Source of the DNA: Leptolyngbya subtilissima AS-A7
GTDB lineage: Bacteria; Cyanobacteriota; Cyanobacteriia; Phormidesmidales; Phormidesmidaceae
Direction of reading: 5' to 3'
Length of the DNA: 64,000 bases
Assembly: GCF_039962255.1 (NCBI RefSeq)
Contig: NZ_JAMPKY010000012.1
Location: 62,001-126,000, forward strand
Both the position numbers and the translations under genes were made by a program. This document shows positions 16,319 to 26,629 of this stretch, piece after piece; within the stretch, counting starts at the first letter, position 1, and each line of letters opens with the position of its first letter. A model generated the notes under the pieces. That model saw only the letters and a list, made by a program, of their open reading frames with translations. It had not been told where the DNA came from and did no database searches.

Positions 16319-18361
16319 TTGGTTGACAAAGGAACGTTAGTCGAATTTAAGCACCAGGGGCAGCCCCGTCTAGGGGTTGTCGATCGCCCCGAGGGCAAAA
16401 AGAACTGGGTAGTGATCGACGAGCGCGGTCAAGCCCACACCCTTCATCCCCGCGACCTCACCTATGAGGTCAGCGGTAACACCTATAAACCCACTGACAT
16501 TGGTCCCTTCGCGACCGAGGCTGGATCATATATTGATCCCTCCAGCCTAGAAATTGCCTGGGAGTTCTTAATTGAATCTGGAGAATCTGCTGACCCAGCC
16601 ACCTTGGCAGAGCTGCTGTTTTCTGACCAGAGCCCCACCTTTTGCTACGCAGCCCACCGACTGCTAGTAGAGGACAAGATTTTCTTTAAGCAAAAGGGCG
16701 ATCGCTACGAACCTCGCCCTGCTGCCCAAGTTGATGAGCTACGGCTACAGCTCGAACGCGAGGCCCAGCGCCAGCACGAGTGGGAATCGTTTATCACCAA
16801 GGCCCGTCAGGCCATGGCGGGAGAGACCGTCGGGTGGGAAAAGAGCGATCGGCCCCGTCTCGAAATCCTCGAGCGCCTGGCGCTGTTTGGCGACGAGTCG
16901 AGTCAGCGCACCCAGGCCGTAGAAATTCTTAATGCTCTGGGTACTAACCCGACAGCGGCGGGTGCATTTGATACCCTAGTGTCACTGGGATTGTGGAGCG
17001 TCCACGAAAACCTGGCTCTCAGGCGCAGCCAAATTCCTGGTCACTTCTCTGAGGAAACCCTTACCATGGCGCAGCAGCGTCTCCAGTCTCCGCCGCCTGA
17101 CCCCGATGCCCACCGCGTAGACCTCACCCACCTCAAGGCCTACACCGTAGATGACGCCAGCACCCAAGAAATTGACGACGGCTTGAGCTTAGAGACTCTA
17201 GGCGATGGCACCCAGCGTATCTGGATTCATATTGCCGACCCGACCCGCTGGCTTATGCCCGGAGACGATCTGGATTTAGAAGCTCGCCGCCGCTGCACCA
17301 CCGTTTATTTGCCCACCGGCATGATTCCCATGTTCCCGATGGAGCTGGCGACCGGGGCTATGAGTCTCATTCAGGGCCAAACCTGTTGTGCCCTCAGCTT
17401 TGGCATCACCCTGACAGCCGATGGCGATATTCAGGATTATCAAATTCACCCCACGCTAATTCGTCCTACCTATCGGCTGACCTACGACGACGTTGACGAA
17501 ATGTTGGAGCTGGGCATTACCGCTGAGCCCGAGCTGCAAGGGTTAGCCCACTGGGCCAAGGTGCGAGGCCGGTGGCGGCTCACCCAAGGGGCGATCAGCA
17601 TCAACATGCCCGAGTCGAGCATCAAGGTGTCTGAGGCCGAAGATGACATTGTTATCGAGGTCTTCAACGACTCCACGGCCCGGCAGATGGTGGCCGAAAT
17701 GATGATTTTAGCGGGAGAAGTAGCCGCTCGCTATGGGCAAACCCACGCCCTGGCAATTCCCTTTCGCAGCCAGCCCCAGCCCGAGCTGCCCTCGGATGAA
17801 GAACTCATCCAGCTGCCCACGGGTTGGGTGCGTGACTCGGCTATTCGCCGCTGCATGACCCGCAGTGAAGTGGGTATTACCCCCAGCCGCCATGCCACCC
17901 TAGGGCTAGACAGCTATAGTCAGGTCACTTCCCCCATTCGGCGCTACCTCGACTTGGTAACCCACTTTCAACTCAAAGCTCACCTACGGGGCGAGCCGCT
18001 GCCCTTTTCCTCCACAGAAGTGACCGAGTTGGCCATTGGAGCCAGTTCTGCGGCTTACGAAGCCACCCTAGTCGAGCGCCAAACCAAGCGCTACTGGTCC
18101 TTAGAATACCTGCGCCGTCACCAAGACCGGGTGTGGGAAGTGATGCTGCTGCGCTGGCTGCGAGAAGACGAAGGACTAGGGCTGATTATGGTAGAAGATT
18201 TGGGCCTAGAGTTGGCCATGCGCTTCAACCGGGCTGTAGCTCTAGGGGAGCAGTTTCAGGTGCGGGTTAGCCATGCCAGCCCTCGCCAGGACGTGATTCG
18301 CTTTGAAGAAGTTGCCCCCGAGAGTGAAGAAGCACCCGCTTCAGCAATGACGGCGAGCTGA
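16319..18361 (+). CDS. RNase II/R-family 3'-5' exoribonuclease
   Basis: The 680-residue protein has an N-terminal SH3-like/RNA-binding part (VDKGTLVEFKHQGQPRLGVV) and the RNB catalytic domain: AYTVDDASTQEIDDGLSLE and HIADPTRWLMPGDDLD carry the Mg-binding acidic residues. It also has YLPTGMIPMFP, RQMVAEMMILAGEVAARY and SQVTSPIRRYLDLVTH. It degrades single-stranded RNA processively. The start is TTG 16319, chosen because family members begin with a similar xDKGTLVEF. It closes the rpmG-rpsR-rnr block. Confidence 0.9.
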   Translation: MVDKGTLVEFKHQGQPRLGVVDRPEGKKNWVVIDERGQAHTLHPRDLTYEVSGNTYKPTDIGPFATEAGSYIDPSSLEIAWEFLIESGESADPATLAELLFSDQSPTFCYAAHRLLVEDKIFFKQKGDRYEPRPAAQVDELRLQLEREAQRQHEWESFITKARQAMAGETVGWEKSDRPRLEILERLALFGDESSQRTQAVEILNALGTNPTAAGAFDTLVSLGLWSVHENLALRRSQIPGHFSEETLTMAQQRLQSPPPDPDAHRVDLTHLKAYTVDDASTQEIDDGLSLETLGDGTQRIWIHIADPTRWLMPGDDLDLEARRRCTTVYLPTGMIPMFPMELATGAMSLIQGQTCCALSFGITLTADGDIQDYQIHPTLIRPTYRLTYDDVDEMLELGITAEPELQGLAHWAKVRGRWRLTQGAISINMPESSIKVSEAEDDIVIEVFNDSTARQMVAEMMILAGEVAARYGQTHALAIPFRSQPQPELPSDEELIQLPTGWVRDSAIRRCMTRSEVGITPSRHATLGLDSYSQVTSPIRRYLDLVTHFQLKAHLRGEPLPFSSTEVTELAIGASSAAYEATLVERQTKRYWSLEYLRRHQDRVWEVMLLRWLREDEGLGLIMVEDLGLELAMRFNRAVALGEQFQVRVSHASPRQDVIRFEEVAPESEEAPASAMTAS

Positions 18362-18514
18362 GGGCTCCTTCAGAGCAGCTAGGTATGAATTGTTCGCCAA
18401 CTCACTCAATTTGAAACGTGCAAATTGCCTAGGGTTACTGCTGGGCATTGCCCCATGCTTGCCACTGATGCTTTGGCCATGCTCAGGGTTACCTCATTAC
18501 CACTAGGAAATCGC

Positions 18515-19969
18515 TTATTCAGGCAATGATGGGGCGATCGCCTCATCTGCCCTATCACCGAGTAGTCGCAGTTGTGATGCTTCTCGACGGTAGACAAAGG
18601 TCACCAAAGCAGCTACCCCACACAACACCGCCAACAACCCCAGTGTTGGGGCCAACCCTAGGGTCTGCTGTAGAACCGGCAACCCAAAGGTCCCCAACAC
18701 AGCGCCAGCTTTGGCTAAGGCAGCCGCCAACCCAGCCCCACTAGCTCGAATCGCAGCCGGAAACACCGCTCCCGAAAGTAGAAAGGTGGTGGCGTTGGGA
18801 CCTGCATTCATCAACAGGTTAAACAGCAGAAAGCCGCCAAAAATTAACCCAAGAGCCGCACGGCTCTCGGGTGGCAGCCCGGTCGAGGCTGCCAGCAGCC
18901 CCAGGCCTAGGGCCATACCCAAGAAGCCAACGATTTGCAGCACAATCGGCCCCAGCCGCTTAACTAGCAGCACCGCCAGCAGAAAGCCAAGGATTAAAAA
19001 GATATCGACCAGCGCCGAGCCTTTGGCCGAGGCTAGGGTCTGCGTCACCAGGTTAGACGATTCGCCAAAGACTAAAACACCCAAAATAACCGGGGTAAAA
19101 ATGCCCACCCCATAGGTAGCAATATCTTGCAAAAACCAGGGCACCGAAGCCAGCAGCGTTTGGCGACGGTAGGTGGGCGCAAACAGATCTCGATAGCGGA
19201 GCTGGAGTTGGCCATCTGGTGAACTGCGATCGGGCTCTAGGATAACGGTCTCCCCCAGTAGCTCAGAGGCCATATTAGATGCTCCTTCATAGTCCTCTTG
19301 GGCCAGTAGGTAAGCAGGGCTTTCTAAGGAAACCGCTAGGCGCGCTAAGGCCACTCCCAGCGCTAAAATTACCCCCACCCCTAGCATCCAGCGCCAGGCG
19401 TAGTGAATAGCCATCTGCTCGTCACCTGGATAGCCCACAGAAAATTCATACAGGGTGGCGATGCCCACTAGCGCCCCTAGCAGCGCCCCCACCGCCTGAA
19501 AGGAGAAGGCTCCAATCACTAGCTGATCGCGGTGGCGCGTAGGTACGTTTTCGACAATGTAGGCCACGCTGATAGGATAGTCGGCTCCGATCGCCACCCC
19601 AACCAATACCCGAAAGACCAGTAGCGAAGACAGGTTCCAGGCCAGGGCGGTGCCAGCGGTAGCTACTACAAACAAAATGACGTCGGCAATCAGCATGGGC
19701 TGGCGGCCCAATTTATCGGTGAGCGGCCCGAGAAACAATGAGCCCAGCAGCGAACCGGCCACTGCTGCCGCCGCCACGGCCCCAACTGCTGCTGGCCCTA
19801 GATCAAGGTCACGCTGCAAAAATGGCAGAGCAACCCCAATGATAAAAAAGTCAAACCCGTCTAGGGCGATCAGGCTGGCGGCCAGCAGCCACAGCCGCAC
19901 CATCGGGCGCGTGATGGCAGATTGGTCGAGACGCTGCTGAAAGGCAACCGGCAGGGTAGTTGGGGACAT
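18515..19969 (-). CDS. Major facilitator superfamily transporter
   Basis: The 484-residue protein has about 12 predicted membrane helices. The MFS loop 2-3 motif is present (GPLTDKLGRQPMLIADV), as is the sugar-porter-like helix 4 region RVLVGVAIGADYPISVAYIVEN. The central loop carries ESPAYLLAQEDYEGA, the PESPR-like signature of sugar/phosphate porters in altered form. The substrate (sugar, aromatic acid or phosphate) cannot be told. It is flanked by convergent and divergent spacers and has no operon partner. Confidence 0.85.
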   Translation of the reverse strand: MSPTTLPVAFQQRLDQSAITRPMVRLWLLAASLIALDGFDFFIIGVALPFLQRDLDLGPAAVGAVAAAAVAGSLLGSLFLGPLTDKLGRQPMLIADVILFVVATAGTALAWNLSSLLVFRVLVGVAIGADYPISVAYIVENVPTRHRDQLVIGAFSFQAVGALLGALVGIATLYEFSVGYPGDEQMAIHYAWRWMLGVGVILALGVALARLAVSLESPAYLLAQEDYEGASNMASELLGETVILEPDRSSPDGQLQLRYRDLFAPTYRRQTLLASVPWFLQDIATYGVGIFTPVILGVLVFGESSNLVTQTLASAKGSALVDIFLILGFLLAVLLVKRLGPIVLQIVGFLGMALGLGLLAASTGLPPESRAALGLIFGGFLLFNLLMNAGPNATTFLLSGAVFPAAIRASGAGLAAALAKAGAVLGTFGLPVLQQTLGLAPTLGLLAVLCGVAALVTFVYRREASQLRLLGDRADEAIAPSLPE

Positions 19970-20307
19970 GACGCGATGCGAAGGTCTGAATTCACCCTAG
20001 CAATCCTAAGTGATCAACAAGCTGCTGCCACAATGTGAGGAAGCGGTCGAGGCTCAATATTCCAGAGATTTACCCCTGCTACCCCAGCAAAACTGCATAT
20101 TGGAGCGGACCGGATCGCGATCGCAGCCATCTACAAGCGGCGATCGCCTAGCCCAGGTACCCTCTATGACGAACGAGCACTTGGGCAACGCCTCGCATTG
20201 GCATTGCCTGTTTGCCAAGGCAACAACTCCGCTCAACCTCTCATGAACAGGAGTTAAGCGGAGTTGTTCGCAAAGCTAAACTTAGCCCTTGTCTTTACCC
20301 CAAATCT
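19970..20307. other. Intergenic region between MFS transporter and grxD
   Basis: About 338 bases. The 3' part is the grxD terminator hairpin (20222-20268). The rest should hold the promoter of the MFS gene. I see no gene: open frames on both strands look like chance. Confidence 0.4.
20222..20268 (-). terminator. bolA-grxD terminator
   Basis: AACAACTCCGCT (20222-20233) pairs with AGCGGAGTTGTT (20257-20268), with further pairing inside (AACCT with AGG..TT). It lies about 40 bases past the grxD stop on the minus strand. Confidence 0.7.
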
Positions 20308-20631
20308 TCAAGAAGCTAGGGCGATCTCAACCATCTCCTGGAGCTTGCCGTTTTGGTACAGCTCAATGAGAATGTCGGAACCACCGACAAACTCGCCATT
20401 GATGTACACCTGGGGAATGGTAGGCCAGTTGGAATATTCCTTGATGCCCTGACGAATATCTGGGTCAGCCAGCACATCGACCGTTTCAAAAGGGGCACCC
20501 AGCACGTTGAGAATTTGCACAACGTTGTTGGAGAAACCACACTGGGGCATGAGCTTGTTGCCCTTCATAAACACCACGATGGTGTTGTTTTGAACCAGCT
20601 GATCGAGCCTTTCTTTAGTTGCCGAATCCAT
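20308..20631 (-). CDS. grxD: Monothiol glutaredoxin, Grx4/GrxD type
   Basis: The 107-residue protein has the single-cysteine active site CGFS ([14 protein letters not shown]) after VVFMKGN, plus [18 protein letters not shown] for glutathione binding. Monothiol glutaredoxins of this type carry a [2Fe-2S] cluster bridged by glutathione and act in iron-sulfur transfer and iron sensing, often as a complex with BolA. The bolA gene lies directly upstream in the same operon. I chose ATG 20631 from family length. Confidence 0.94.
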   Translation of the reverse strand: MDSATKERLDQLVQNNTIVVFMKGNKLMPQCGFSNNVVQILNVLGAPFETVDVLADPDIRQGIKEYSNWPTIPQVYINGEFVGGSDILIELYQNGKLQEMVEIALAS

Positions 20632-20687
20632 AGCGTCAATACCCTTGCAGAACGGAGTAAACAATTGAGGCAAATCGATGCCCAGGC

Positions 20688-20942
20688 TCAGGCGCTTTGA
20701 GCGGCCCAATCTTCTGGGGTATATGTCTTTAAAGCTAGCGCATGGATAGCCTCGGAGGACATGGCCTCGCGCACCGCTCCATAAACCAGCTGATGCTGCT
20801 GCACCAAGCTGCGCCCCGCAAACTGCGACGAAACCACAACCACCTGGTAATGATCGCCGCCGCCGGTCAAATCTTGCACCTGCACATCGGCATCGGGAAG
20901 GCCAGACTTGATCATGGCGCTAACCTGATCGGGAGTAATCAT
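20688..20942 (-). CDS. BolA-family protein
   Basis: The 84-residue protein matches Bol[21 protein letters not shown] with the conserved His, [21 protein letters not shown] and [10 protein letters not shown]. BolA proteins bind monothiol glutaredoxins through a shared [2Fe-2S] cluster. It is 56 bases upstream of grxD on the same strand, so the two are very likely co-transcribed and form a complex. Confidence 0.93.
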   Translation of the reverse strand: MITPDQVSAMIKSGLPDADVQVQDLTGGGDHYQVVVVSSQFAGRSLVQQHQLVYGAVREAMSSEAIHALALKTYTPEDWAAQSA

Positions 20943-21079
20943 GAACAGTTTCCTTGTGGGATGGGTAGCTGGGATTACTCGAATCCCCTAGGACCATATT
21001 GCCAGGAGCAACCCTCGATCGCTAACCCGGGGCATTGAATCTAGCTATAGGCAACCGCGAAAACCGCCGCTGCGATCGT

Positions 21080-21703
21080 CTACTCGGTCGGTTCGGCTGG
21101 CTCGGTCGGCTCGGCTGCTTCACCCGGCTCGGTTGGCTCAACTGGGGTAGTAGCTGCCCGGCCGTTGTAGGGTTCATCGACAAAGCCCAGTTCAAACAGC
21201 TGTTGATAGGCTCGCTGGCCCAGATCGCGAGTGGGCTGCTGGCTGCGCAGAATTTCCATCAGCAGGGGCACTGCCTCACTGGCCTGATTTTGCGATCGAT
21301 AAACCAACGCCAGCTGGTAGGTAGCCTGGTCGCGCAGCTGAGCGGTTTCAAGCGCTTTTTCTCGGTTGCTGCGGTTGATCTGCGTGTCGACACCGACAAA
21401 CATTTGCGCCAGCTCTTGGTAGAAGGTCGAGATCTGGTTGAAACTATCTCTCGCCGCCTTGAGCTTCTCTTCAGCCAGAGGGTAGTTTTGGTCAGCGATC
21501 GCAGCATTGGCCTCGGTCATCAGCTGCTGCCCCGAAGCAATGCTGAGAGCGCTGCTGGCCTGGTTCAGAGGCCGCGCTGGGTCAGAGCCGCCAGCCTCCT
21601 GGGCCAGGGCCACCCCAGATCCCCCTGCAACCAGGGCAATAGATAGGGCAGCGGCGGCACAACCGCCCCAAGACTGACGCAGAAAACGGGTGAAAACGAC
21701 CAT
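21080..21703 (-). CDS. Exported helical-repeat protein with Pro-Thr-Glu tail, function unknown
   Basis: The 207-residue protein starts MVVFTRFLRQSWGG with a signal peptide ending in VALAQ. The central part is helical and TPR-like (ANAAIADQNYPLAEEKLKAA, LRDQATYQLALVYRSQNQAS, VPLLMEILRSQQ). The C terminus is a PTEP/AEPTE repeat, encoded by GGCTCGGT-like DNA repeats. It probably acts in the periplasm as a scaffold; I do not recognise a specific family. I chose ATG 21703; an upstream frame adds 19 hydrophobic residues. Confidence 0.65.
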   Translation of the reverse strand: MVVFTRFLRQSWGGCAAAALSIALVAGGSGVALAQEAGGSDPARPLNQASSALSIASGQQLMTEANAAIADQNYPLAEEKLKAARDSFNQISTFYQELAQMFVGVDTQINRSNREKALETAQLRDQATYQLALVYRSQNQASEAVPLLMEILRSQQPTRDLGQRAYQQLFELGFVDEPYNGRAATTPVEPTEPGEAAEPTEPAEPTE

Positions 21704-21901
21704 AGAGTAAAACGCAGTGAGGGACAATGAGCAGGACGAGACAACTAAACAGAAAAACACTGGGGTATCTTATCATCTCGGTATGGCGCAGTACCGACTT
21801 TTGGCTCAGCCAGACACCTACCCAGGGCTAGAAATTAGCGCCACAGCCAGGTCACAGACTGCTCTAGCGACCAAAAGTTCCTGTTGGAGCCCATCAGATC
21901 G

Positions 21902-24010
21902 ATGACCGGATTTTCCTCAGATGCTCGTTTGCCCCATGGTGGCCCCCGCAGCGATTTTCGAGGAGAGATCCTGCAGCGCGGCGGCGAAGAGCTGCTGCTC
22001 GAAAAAGTACCCACCCGTTTTATTACCCGTCTCACGGCAGCCACAGCGTTAGAACCGCTGCAACAGCGTCTGCACCCTCTGGCTGTGCGTGCGGTGGCTG
22101 GAGGGCAACTGGTGGAGTGGCAGATGGCTGAAAACAGATTGGAAGTAGCTCTAACCACGGCCCGCCAAAACCCGACGGTCCGTTTTGCCAGCCATGTATA
22201 TCGCTTGGTCGATAGCCCTCAAACCTGGGTCTATCTAACCGACCAGCTAACGGTGCAGTTTGCCCCTGACACGACTACGGCCACGATTGACGCCATTTTG
22301 GGTAGCTTGGGCATCGCCATCGAAAACCCTCTGGAGGGCATGCCCAACGCCTTTGTGGTGCAGGTTACCTCAGCGGCGACCGAAAATCCAATCAAAATTG
22401 CTAACCGACTGATAGCGCTAGAGATGGTGCTGGCAGCAGAGCCAAACCTGTCTATAGAAACCGGCAGCCTCTACCGCCCCACAGACGATCGCTACCCTCA
22501 GCAGTGGCACCTGTTTCACAACGGTGGCCCGAGCCTGGCGGCAGGGTCACACATCTCAGCGGAGGCGGCTTGGGATATTACCCGGGGGTCCAGATCGGTG
22601 GTGATCGCCGTCAGCGATGACGGGTTTGACCTCAACCATCCCGATCTTCAGGGGGTTGGCAAGCTGGTAGCACCGCTAGATCTGCAAGATAAAGACGCTC
22701 TGCCCCTGCCCGCTAAGCAGAATGAAAACCACGGCACCGCCGTCGCCGGACTGGCTATTGGCGAAGAAAATGCCACCGGCATCGTTGGGGTGGCCCCTGG
22801 CTGCGCCTTTTTGCCCATTCGCACCACCGGCTTTATCGACGATGGAGCGATCGAGCAGCTGTTCAATGAGGCGGCGCGTCGGGGGGCCGCCGTAATCGTC
22901 TGTAGCTGGTCACCGGCATCGAACTACTTTCCCCTCACCCTGCGGCAGACCCATGCGCTGACTCGAGCTGCCACCACCGGGCGCAACGGCAAGGGCTGCG
23001 TTATTGTCTTTTCGGCGGGCAATGCTAACCGCCCCGTCAGCGGCACCATTAACGAGACCCAGTGGCCTAAAAATGCTCTCAGCGGCCCCACGCGGTGGCT
23101 GAGCGGGTTTGCCATTCACCCTGACGTGATTGCGGTGTCTGCCTCGACCAGCCTGGGCACCAAGGCTGCCTACAGCAACTGGGGCGAACATATCGCCGTG
23201 ACAGCCCCCAGCAACAACGCGCCACCCAACATGACCCTACCCCAAGTGGGCAATGTGCAAACTGGGCCACCGCTGACTCAGTACCAGCCGGGGCGGGGCA
23301 TGGTGACGAGCGATCGCACCCAGGCCGCCGGCTACTCCGGTGAAGACTACACCAACACCTTTGGCGGCACCTCTAGCTCTTGCCCAGTGGTGGCGGGAGT
23401 AGCGGGGCTGATGCTCTCGGTTAACCCCAGTCTGACAGCACGGCAGGTGCGCGAAATCTTGCAGGCCACCGCCGACAAAATTGTCGATCGCACCCCCGAC
23501 CCCCAGCTCGGCCTTCAACACGGCACCTACAACGCCAATGGCCACTCTCAGTGGTTTGGCTACGGCAAAGTCAATGCAGCAGCAGCGGTGCGCGAGGCCC
23601 AGCGGCGGGCTTTGCCGGGGCGGCAAGTGGGTCGGATCGTGCAGCAGCAAAACCAGACTGCGCGGGGCATACCTGACAACCAGCCAGGTGGAGTGGAGAG
23701 CAGCGTGGCCGTAGCCGTCACTGGAACGGTAGCCGATGTGCAGGTCGAGGTCAGCCTTGACCACCCATTTTTGGGAGATATCAGCCTAACGCTGGTTTCT
23801 CCTAACGGCACTACGGCTCTTATTCAAGGCCGCACTTTGGGCCGCCAAACGGAACTGCGCACTACCTACACGCTGCAAACAACGCCAGTGCTAATGCGGC
23901 TCCTGGGCCAGCCAGCTCAAGGAACCTGGCGGTTGCGGGCAGTGGATAACGCCCCTGGCGCTACAGGCCAGCTCTTGAGTTGGGGGCTGACGTTGGGAGT
24001 AAGTGGATAA
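21902..24010 (+). CDS. Subtilisin-like (S8) serine protease with C-terminal P domain
   Basis: The 702-residue protein has an N-terminal part of about 200 residues, then the S8 domain with Asp in VIAVSDDGFDLNHPDL (about residue 237), His in ENHGTAVAGLA (about 277) and Ser in FGGTSSSCPVVAGVAGLML (about 492). Near residues 596-702 a proprotein-convertase P domain follows (VEVSLDHPFLGDISLTLVSP, GTWRLRAVDNAPG). There is no clear signal peptide from ATG 21902; an in-frame TTG at 21884 does not help. Substrate and location are unknown. The gene is divergent from the previous one. Confidence 0.88.
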   Translation: MTGFSSDARLPHGGPRSDFRGEILQRGGEELLLEKVPTRFITRLTAATALEPLQQRLHPLAVRAVAGGQLVEWQMAENRLEVALTTARQNPTVRFASHVYRLVDSPQTWVYLTDQLTVQFAPDTTTATIDAILGSLGIAIENPLEGMPNAFVVQVTSAATENPIKIANRLIALEMVLAAEPNLSIETGSLYRPTDDRYPQQWHLFHNGGPSLAAGSHISAEAAWDITRGSRSVVIAVSDDGFDLNHPDLQGVGKLVAPLDLQDKDALPLPAKQNENHGTAVAGLAIGEENATGIVGVAPGCAFLPIRTTGFIDDGAIEQLFNEAARRGAAVIVCSWSPASNYFPLTLRQTHALTRAATTGRNGKGCVIVFSAGNANRPVSGTINETQWPKNALSGPTRWLSGFAIHPDVIAVSASTSLGTKAAYSNWGEHIAVTAPSNNAPPNMTLPQVGNVQTGPPLTQYQPGRGMVTSDRTQAAGYSGEDYTNTFGGTSSSCPVVAGVAGLMLSVNPSLTARQVREILQATADKIVDRTPDPQLGLQHGTYNANGHSQWFGYGKVNAAAAVREAQRRALPGRQVGRIVQQQNQTARGIPDNQPGGVESSVAVAVTGTVADVQVEVSLDHPFLGDISLTLVSPNGTTALIQGRTLGRQTELRTTYTLQTTPVLMRLLGQPAQGTWRLRAVDNAPGATGQLLSWGLTLGVSG

Positions 24011-24088
24011 GGGAGGTGAGCGTCAGATCCCTAAAGGTCGCCGCTACGAACAGAGTTCAGACCGGCTTTGCAGAGCAATTGCTGCCAT

Positions 24089-24940
24089 TTAATGCTTAGC
24101 CAACACATAATTCTGCAAAAACTGGCGCAGCCGCTGCTCAAACTCTTCACCAGCCCAGTCAGGCAGGTCGTTGTGGTCGGCATTGGGCACCAGCCAAAGG
24201 GATTTTGGCCCGCCCGTAGCCTGGTAGAGCATCTCGCTCATGACAGCCGGTACTGAGGCGTCTGCCAAGCCATGAAGGTATAGGGTGGGAGCCTTTAGAT
24301 GGTTGACCTTAGTGATTGACTCAAACCGCTGGGTGAGCAGCTGACGCACCGGAAACCAACGATTGTACTGCGAGAGGGTCGCCATATCGGCCATGGAGGT
24401 GAATGACGCCTCGACCACCAGGCCTGCAAGATGGGGCACCTGGGTAGCCAACTCAATGCCGATCGCCCCGCCGAGAGAATGGCCATAAATCACCAGGTGT
24501 TGAGGCATGACGCCTTGCTCAACCTGCAAAAACCGCCAGGCAGCCAGAGCGTCTTCGTAAAGCCGCTGCTCAGTGGGGAAGGGGCCAGAACTCTGGCCGT
24601 AGCCACGGTAGTCAATGGTCAGCACAGAGGCACCTAGCGATCGCAGCTGCAGCGCCTTGCCCAAATTGCTGGAGACATTGCCAGCATTGCCGTGGAGATA
24701 CAAGATGGTGAGGTCATTGCCCGAGTTCGCCGGCAGCCACCAGCCGTGCAGCTGTCCAGCCCCATCCGTTGGAATCCAAACATCTTCGTAGACTACGCCA
24801 AACGCATCCGGAGTCACGCCCATAGCCGGGCAAGGCAAATACATCAGCCGCCGCTGGGCAAACCACAGCCAGCTGCACAGCGAAACATAGATGACCCCTG
24901 CAATGCCCAGAACGCCGAAGAGAAATTTGACAATGGGCAT
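24089..24940 (-). CDS. Membrane-anchored alpha/beta hydrolase
   Basis: The 283-residue protein has one N-terminal membrane helix (IVKFLFGVLGIAGVIYVSLC) and an alpha/beta-hydrolase domain of the BEM46/YqiA-like type. Visible are the oxyanion segment YLHGNAGNVSSN, IDYRGYGQSSG, the nucleophile elbow VIYGHSLGGAIG, the acid in LHGLADASVPAVM and the His in VPNADHNDLPDW. It is probably an esterase or lipase-like enzyme facing one side of the membrane; its substrate is not known. I chose ATG 24940; an upstream start would add 20 non-family residues. Confidence 0.87.
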   Translation of the reverse strand: MPIVKFLFGVLGIAGVIYVSLCSWLWFAQRRLMYLPCPAMGVTPDAFGVVYEDVWIPTDGAGQLHGWWLPANSGNDLTILYLHGNAGNVSSNLGKALQLRSLGASVLTIDYRGYGQSSGPFPTEQRLYEDALAAWRFLQVEQGVMPQHLVIYGHSLGGAIGIELATQVPHLAGLVVEASFTSMADMATLSQYNRWFPVRQLLTQRFESITKVNHLKAPTLYLHGLADASVPAVMSEMLYQATGGPKSLWLVPNADHNDLPDWAGEEFEQRLRQFLQNYVLAKH

Positions 24941-25186
24941 GGAATAAAGGAAGGAAGTAGGTGAGTAAGCGGGTGGGTGTTGAGAACCAGTGACGGTCAA
25001 CAGAACTTTGCCCCTTGCTTGCTGCCTATTATGGGGTATTTGCCCCGCTTCCCTATACTCCCCTGTGACGATTTTTCAGCAGCTGACAGGATTAGGCCAG
25101 GCTTTCTGAAGACACGGCTGTCAAAAGCCTCCAGTTAGGGAATTCTACTCAACTCAACGCTGCGTCCAGTTCGTTTAAACAGTTGA

Positions 25187-26629
25187 CTACGGCACCCGCT
25201 GGTGCCACTCTGTGGCCTGCTCGTAGGCGTAGCCCACCTCAAACAGCAGATCTTCGCGTAGGGCATTGCCGATCAGTTGCAGCCCAATGGGTAGCCCCTG
25301 GTCGTCGAAACCGCAGGGCAGGCTGAGCCCCGGCAGGCCCGCCAGGTTCACCGGAATCGTCATCAGGTCAGACAGATACATACTGAGGGGATCGTCTACC
25401 TTTTCGCCCGCTTTGAAAGCAGTGGTGGGGGCCGTAGGGCATACCAGCACATCGACCTGACCAAAGGCGGCCTCAAAGTCTTGCTTAATTAGGGTGCGCA
25501 CCTTTTGGGCCTTAAGGTAGTAGGCGTCGTAGTAGCCCGCCGACAGGGCATAGGTGCCGATCATGATGCGCCGCTTCACCTCGGGGCCAAAGCCCTCGGC
25601 GCGGGTTTTGGTGTACATCGACATCAGGCTGTCGTTGTTGTTGCGAACGCCATACTTAACCCCGTCGTAGCGGGCTAGGTTCGAGGATGCTTCCGAAGGA
25701 GCGATGATGTAGTAGGTGGGCAACCCGTAGGGGAAGCGAGGGCAGGAAATCTCTTGAATTTCAGCCCCAAGCTCCTTGAGCTGCTGAATGGCCTTCTCGG
25801 TAGCCGTTCTAACGGCGGGGTCAATGCCCTCAGCGGCAAAGGTTTCGGTAATGATGCCGACCTTGCGACCCTTGAGGTCAGTTTTAAGATACTGGGTGTA
25901 GTCGGGAACCTTCACATCCAGACTAGTGGAGTCTTTGGGATCGTGGCCCGCAATCCCCTGAAGCAGCAGTGCAGCATCTTCCACCGTGCGGGATAGGGGG
26001 CCAATTTGGTCGAGTGACGAGGCGTAGGCCACCAGGCCAAACCGCGAAACCAGCCCATAGGTAGGCTTTAGCCCAACCACGCCACAAAACGAGGCGGGCT
26101 GACGAATAGAGCCCCCGGTATCGGACCCCAGGGCTACCGCACATTCCCCAGCGGCCACAGCGGCGGCAGAGCCACCTGAGGAACCGCCCGGCACCCGAGT
26201 CACATCCCAGGGATTGCCGGTGATCTGGTAGGCGGAGTTTTCGGTGGAGCTGCCCATGGCAAACTCGTCAAGGTTGGTTTTGCCCAGGGCGATCGCCCCT
26301 GCATCCCGCAATTTTCCCGTCACCGTTGACTCGTAGGGCGGCACAAAGTTTTCGAGAATCTTCGACCCGCAAGTGGTGCGTACCCCCTGGGTACAGAGAT
26401 TGTCCTTCAAAGCAATGGGGATGCCGGTTAGCAGGCCAATGTCTTCCCCGGCGGCAATGCGGTCATCTACCTGGGCCGCCTGGGCCAGGGCTTGGTCGCC
26501 AGTCACGGTCAGGTAGCTGCGAATTGTGGGTTCCAGGGCTGCAATTTGGTCGAGGTAGCTCTGGGTAATCTCCACCGCAGAGCGTTCTTTGCTGACCAAC
26601 TGTTGATGCAGAGCGCGGATGACAGACAT
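25187..26629 (-). CDS. gatA: Asp-tRNA(Asn)/Glu-tRNA(Gln) amidotransferase subunit A
   Basis: The 480-residue protein is the amidase subunit of GatCAB, which converts Glu-tRNA(Gln) to Gln-tRNA(Gln). The Ser-cisSer-Lys triad is in place: [13 protein letters not shown] (Lys), [14 protein letters not shown] (cis-Ser) and [17 protein letters not shown] (nucleophile Ser). [15 protein letters not shown] and [19 protein letters not shown] are also typical. ATG 26629 has the good ribosome-binding site AAGGAG; a frame-open stretch to 26677 is not used. gatB and gatC are not in the window. Confidence 0.97.
   Translation of the reverse strand: MSVIRALHQQLVSKERSAVEITQSYLDQIAALEPTIRSYLTVTGDQALAQAAQVDDRIAAGEDIGLLTGIPIALKDNLCTQGVRTTCGSKILENFVPPYESTVTGKLRDAGAIALGKTNLDEFAMGSSTENSAYQITGNPWDVTRVPGGSSGGSAAAVAAGECAVALGSDTGGSIRQPASFCGVVGLKPTYGLVSRFGLVAYASSLDQIGPLSRTVEDAALLLQGIAGHDPKDSTSLDVKVPDYTQYLKTDLKGRKVGIITETFAAEGIDPAVRTATEKAIQQLKELGAEIQEISCPRFPYGLPTYYIIAPSEASSNLARYDGVKYGVRNNNDSLMSMYTKTRAEGFGPEVKRRIMIGTYALSAGYYDAYYLKAQKVRTLIKQDFEAAFGQVDVLVCPTAPTTAFKAGEKVDDPLSMYLSDLMTIPVNLAGLPGLSLPCGFDDQGLPIGLQLIGNALREDLLFEVGYAYEQATEWHQRVP

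Noticed and set aside
23237-23764. 175-codon minus-strand frame inside the subtilisin gene
   Set aside because: Shadow of the protease gene on the plus strand.
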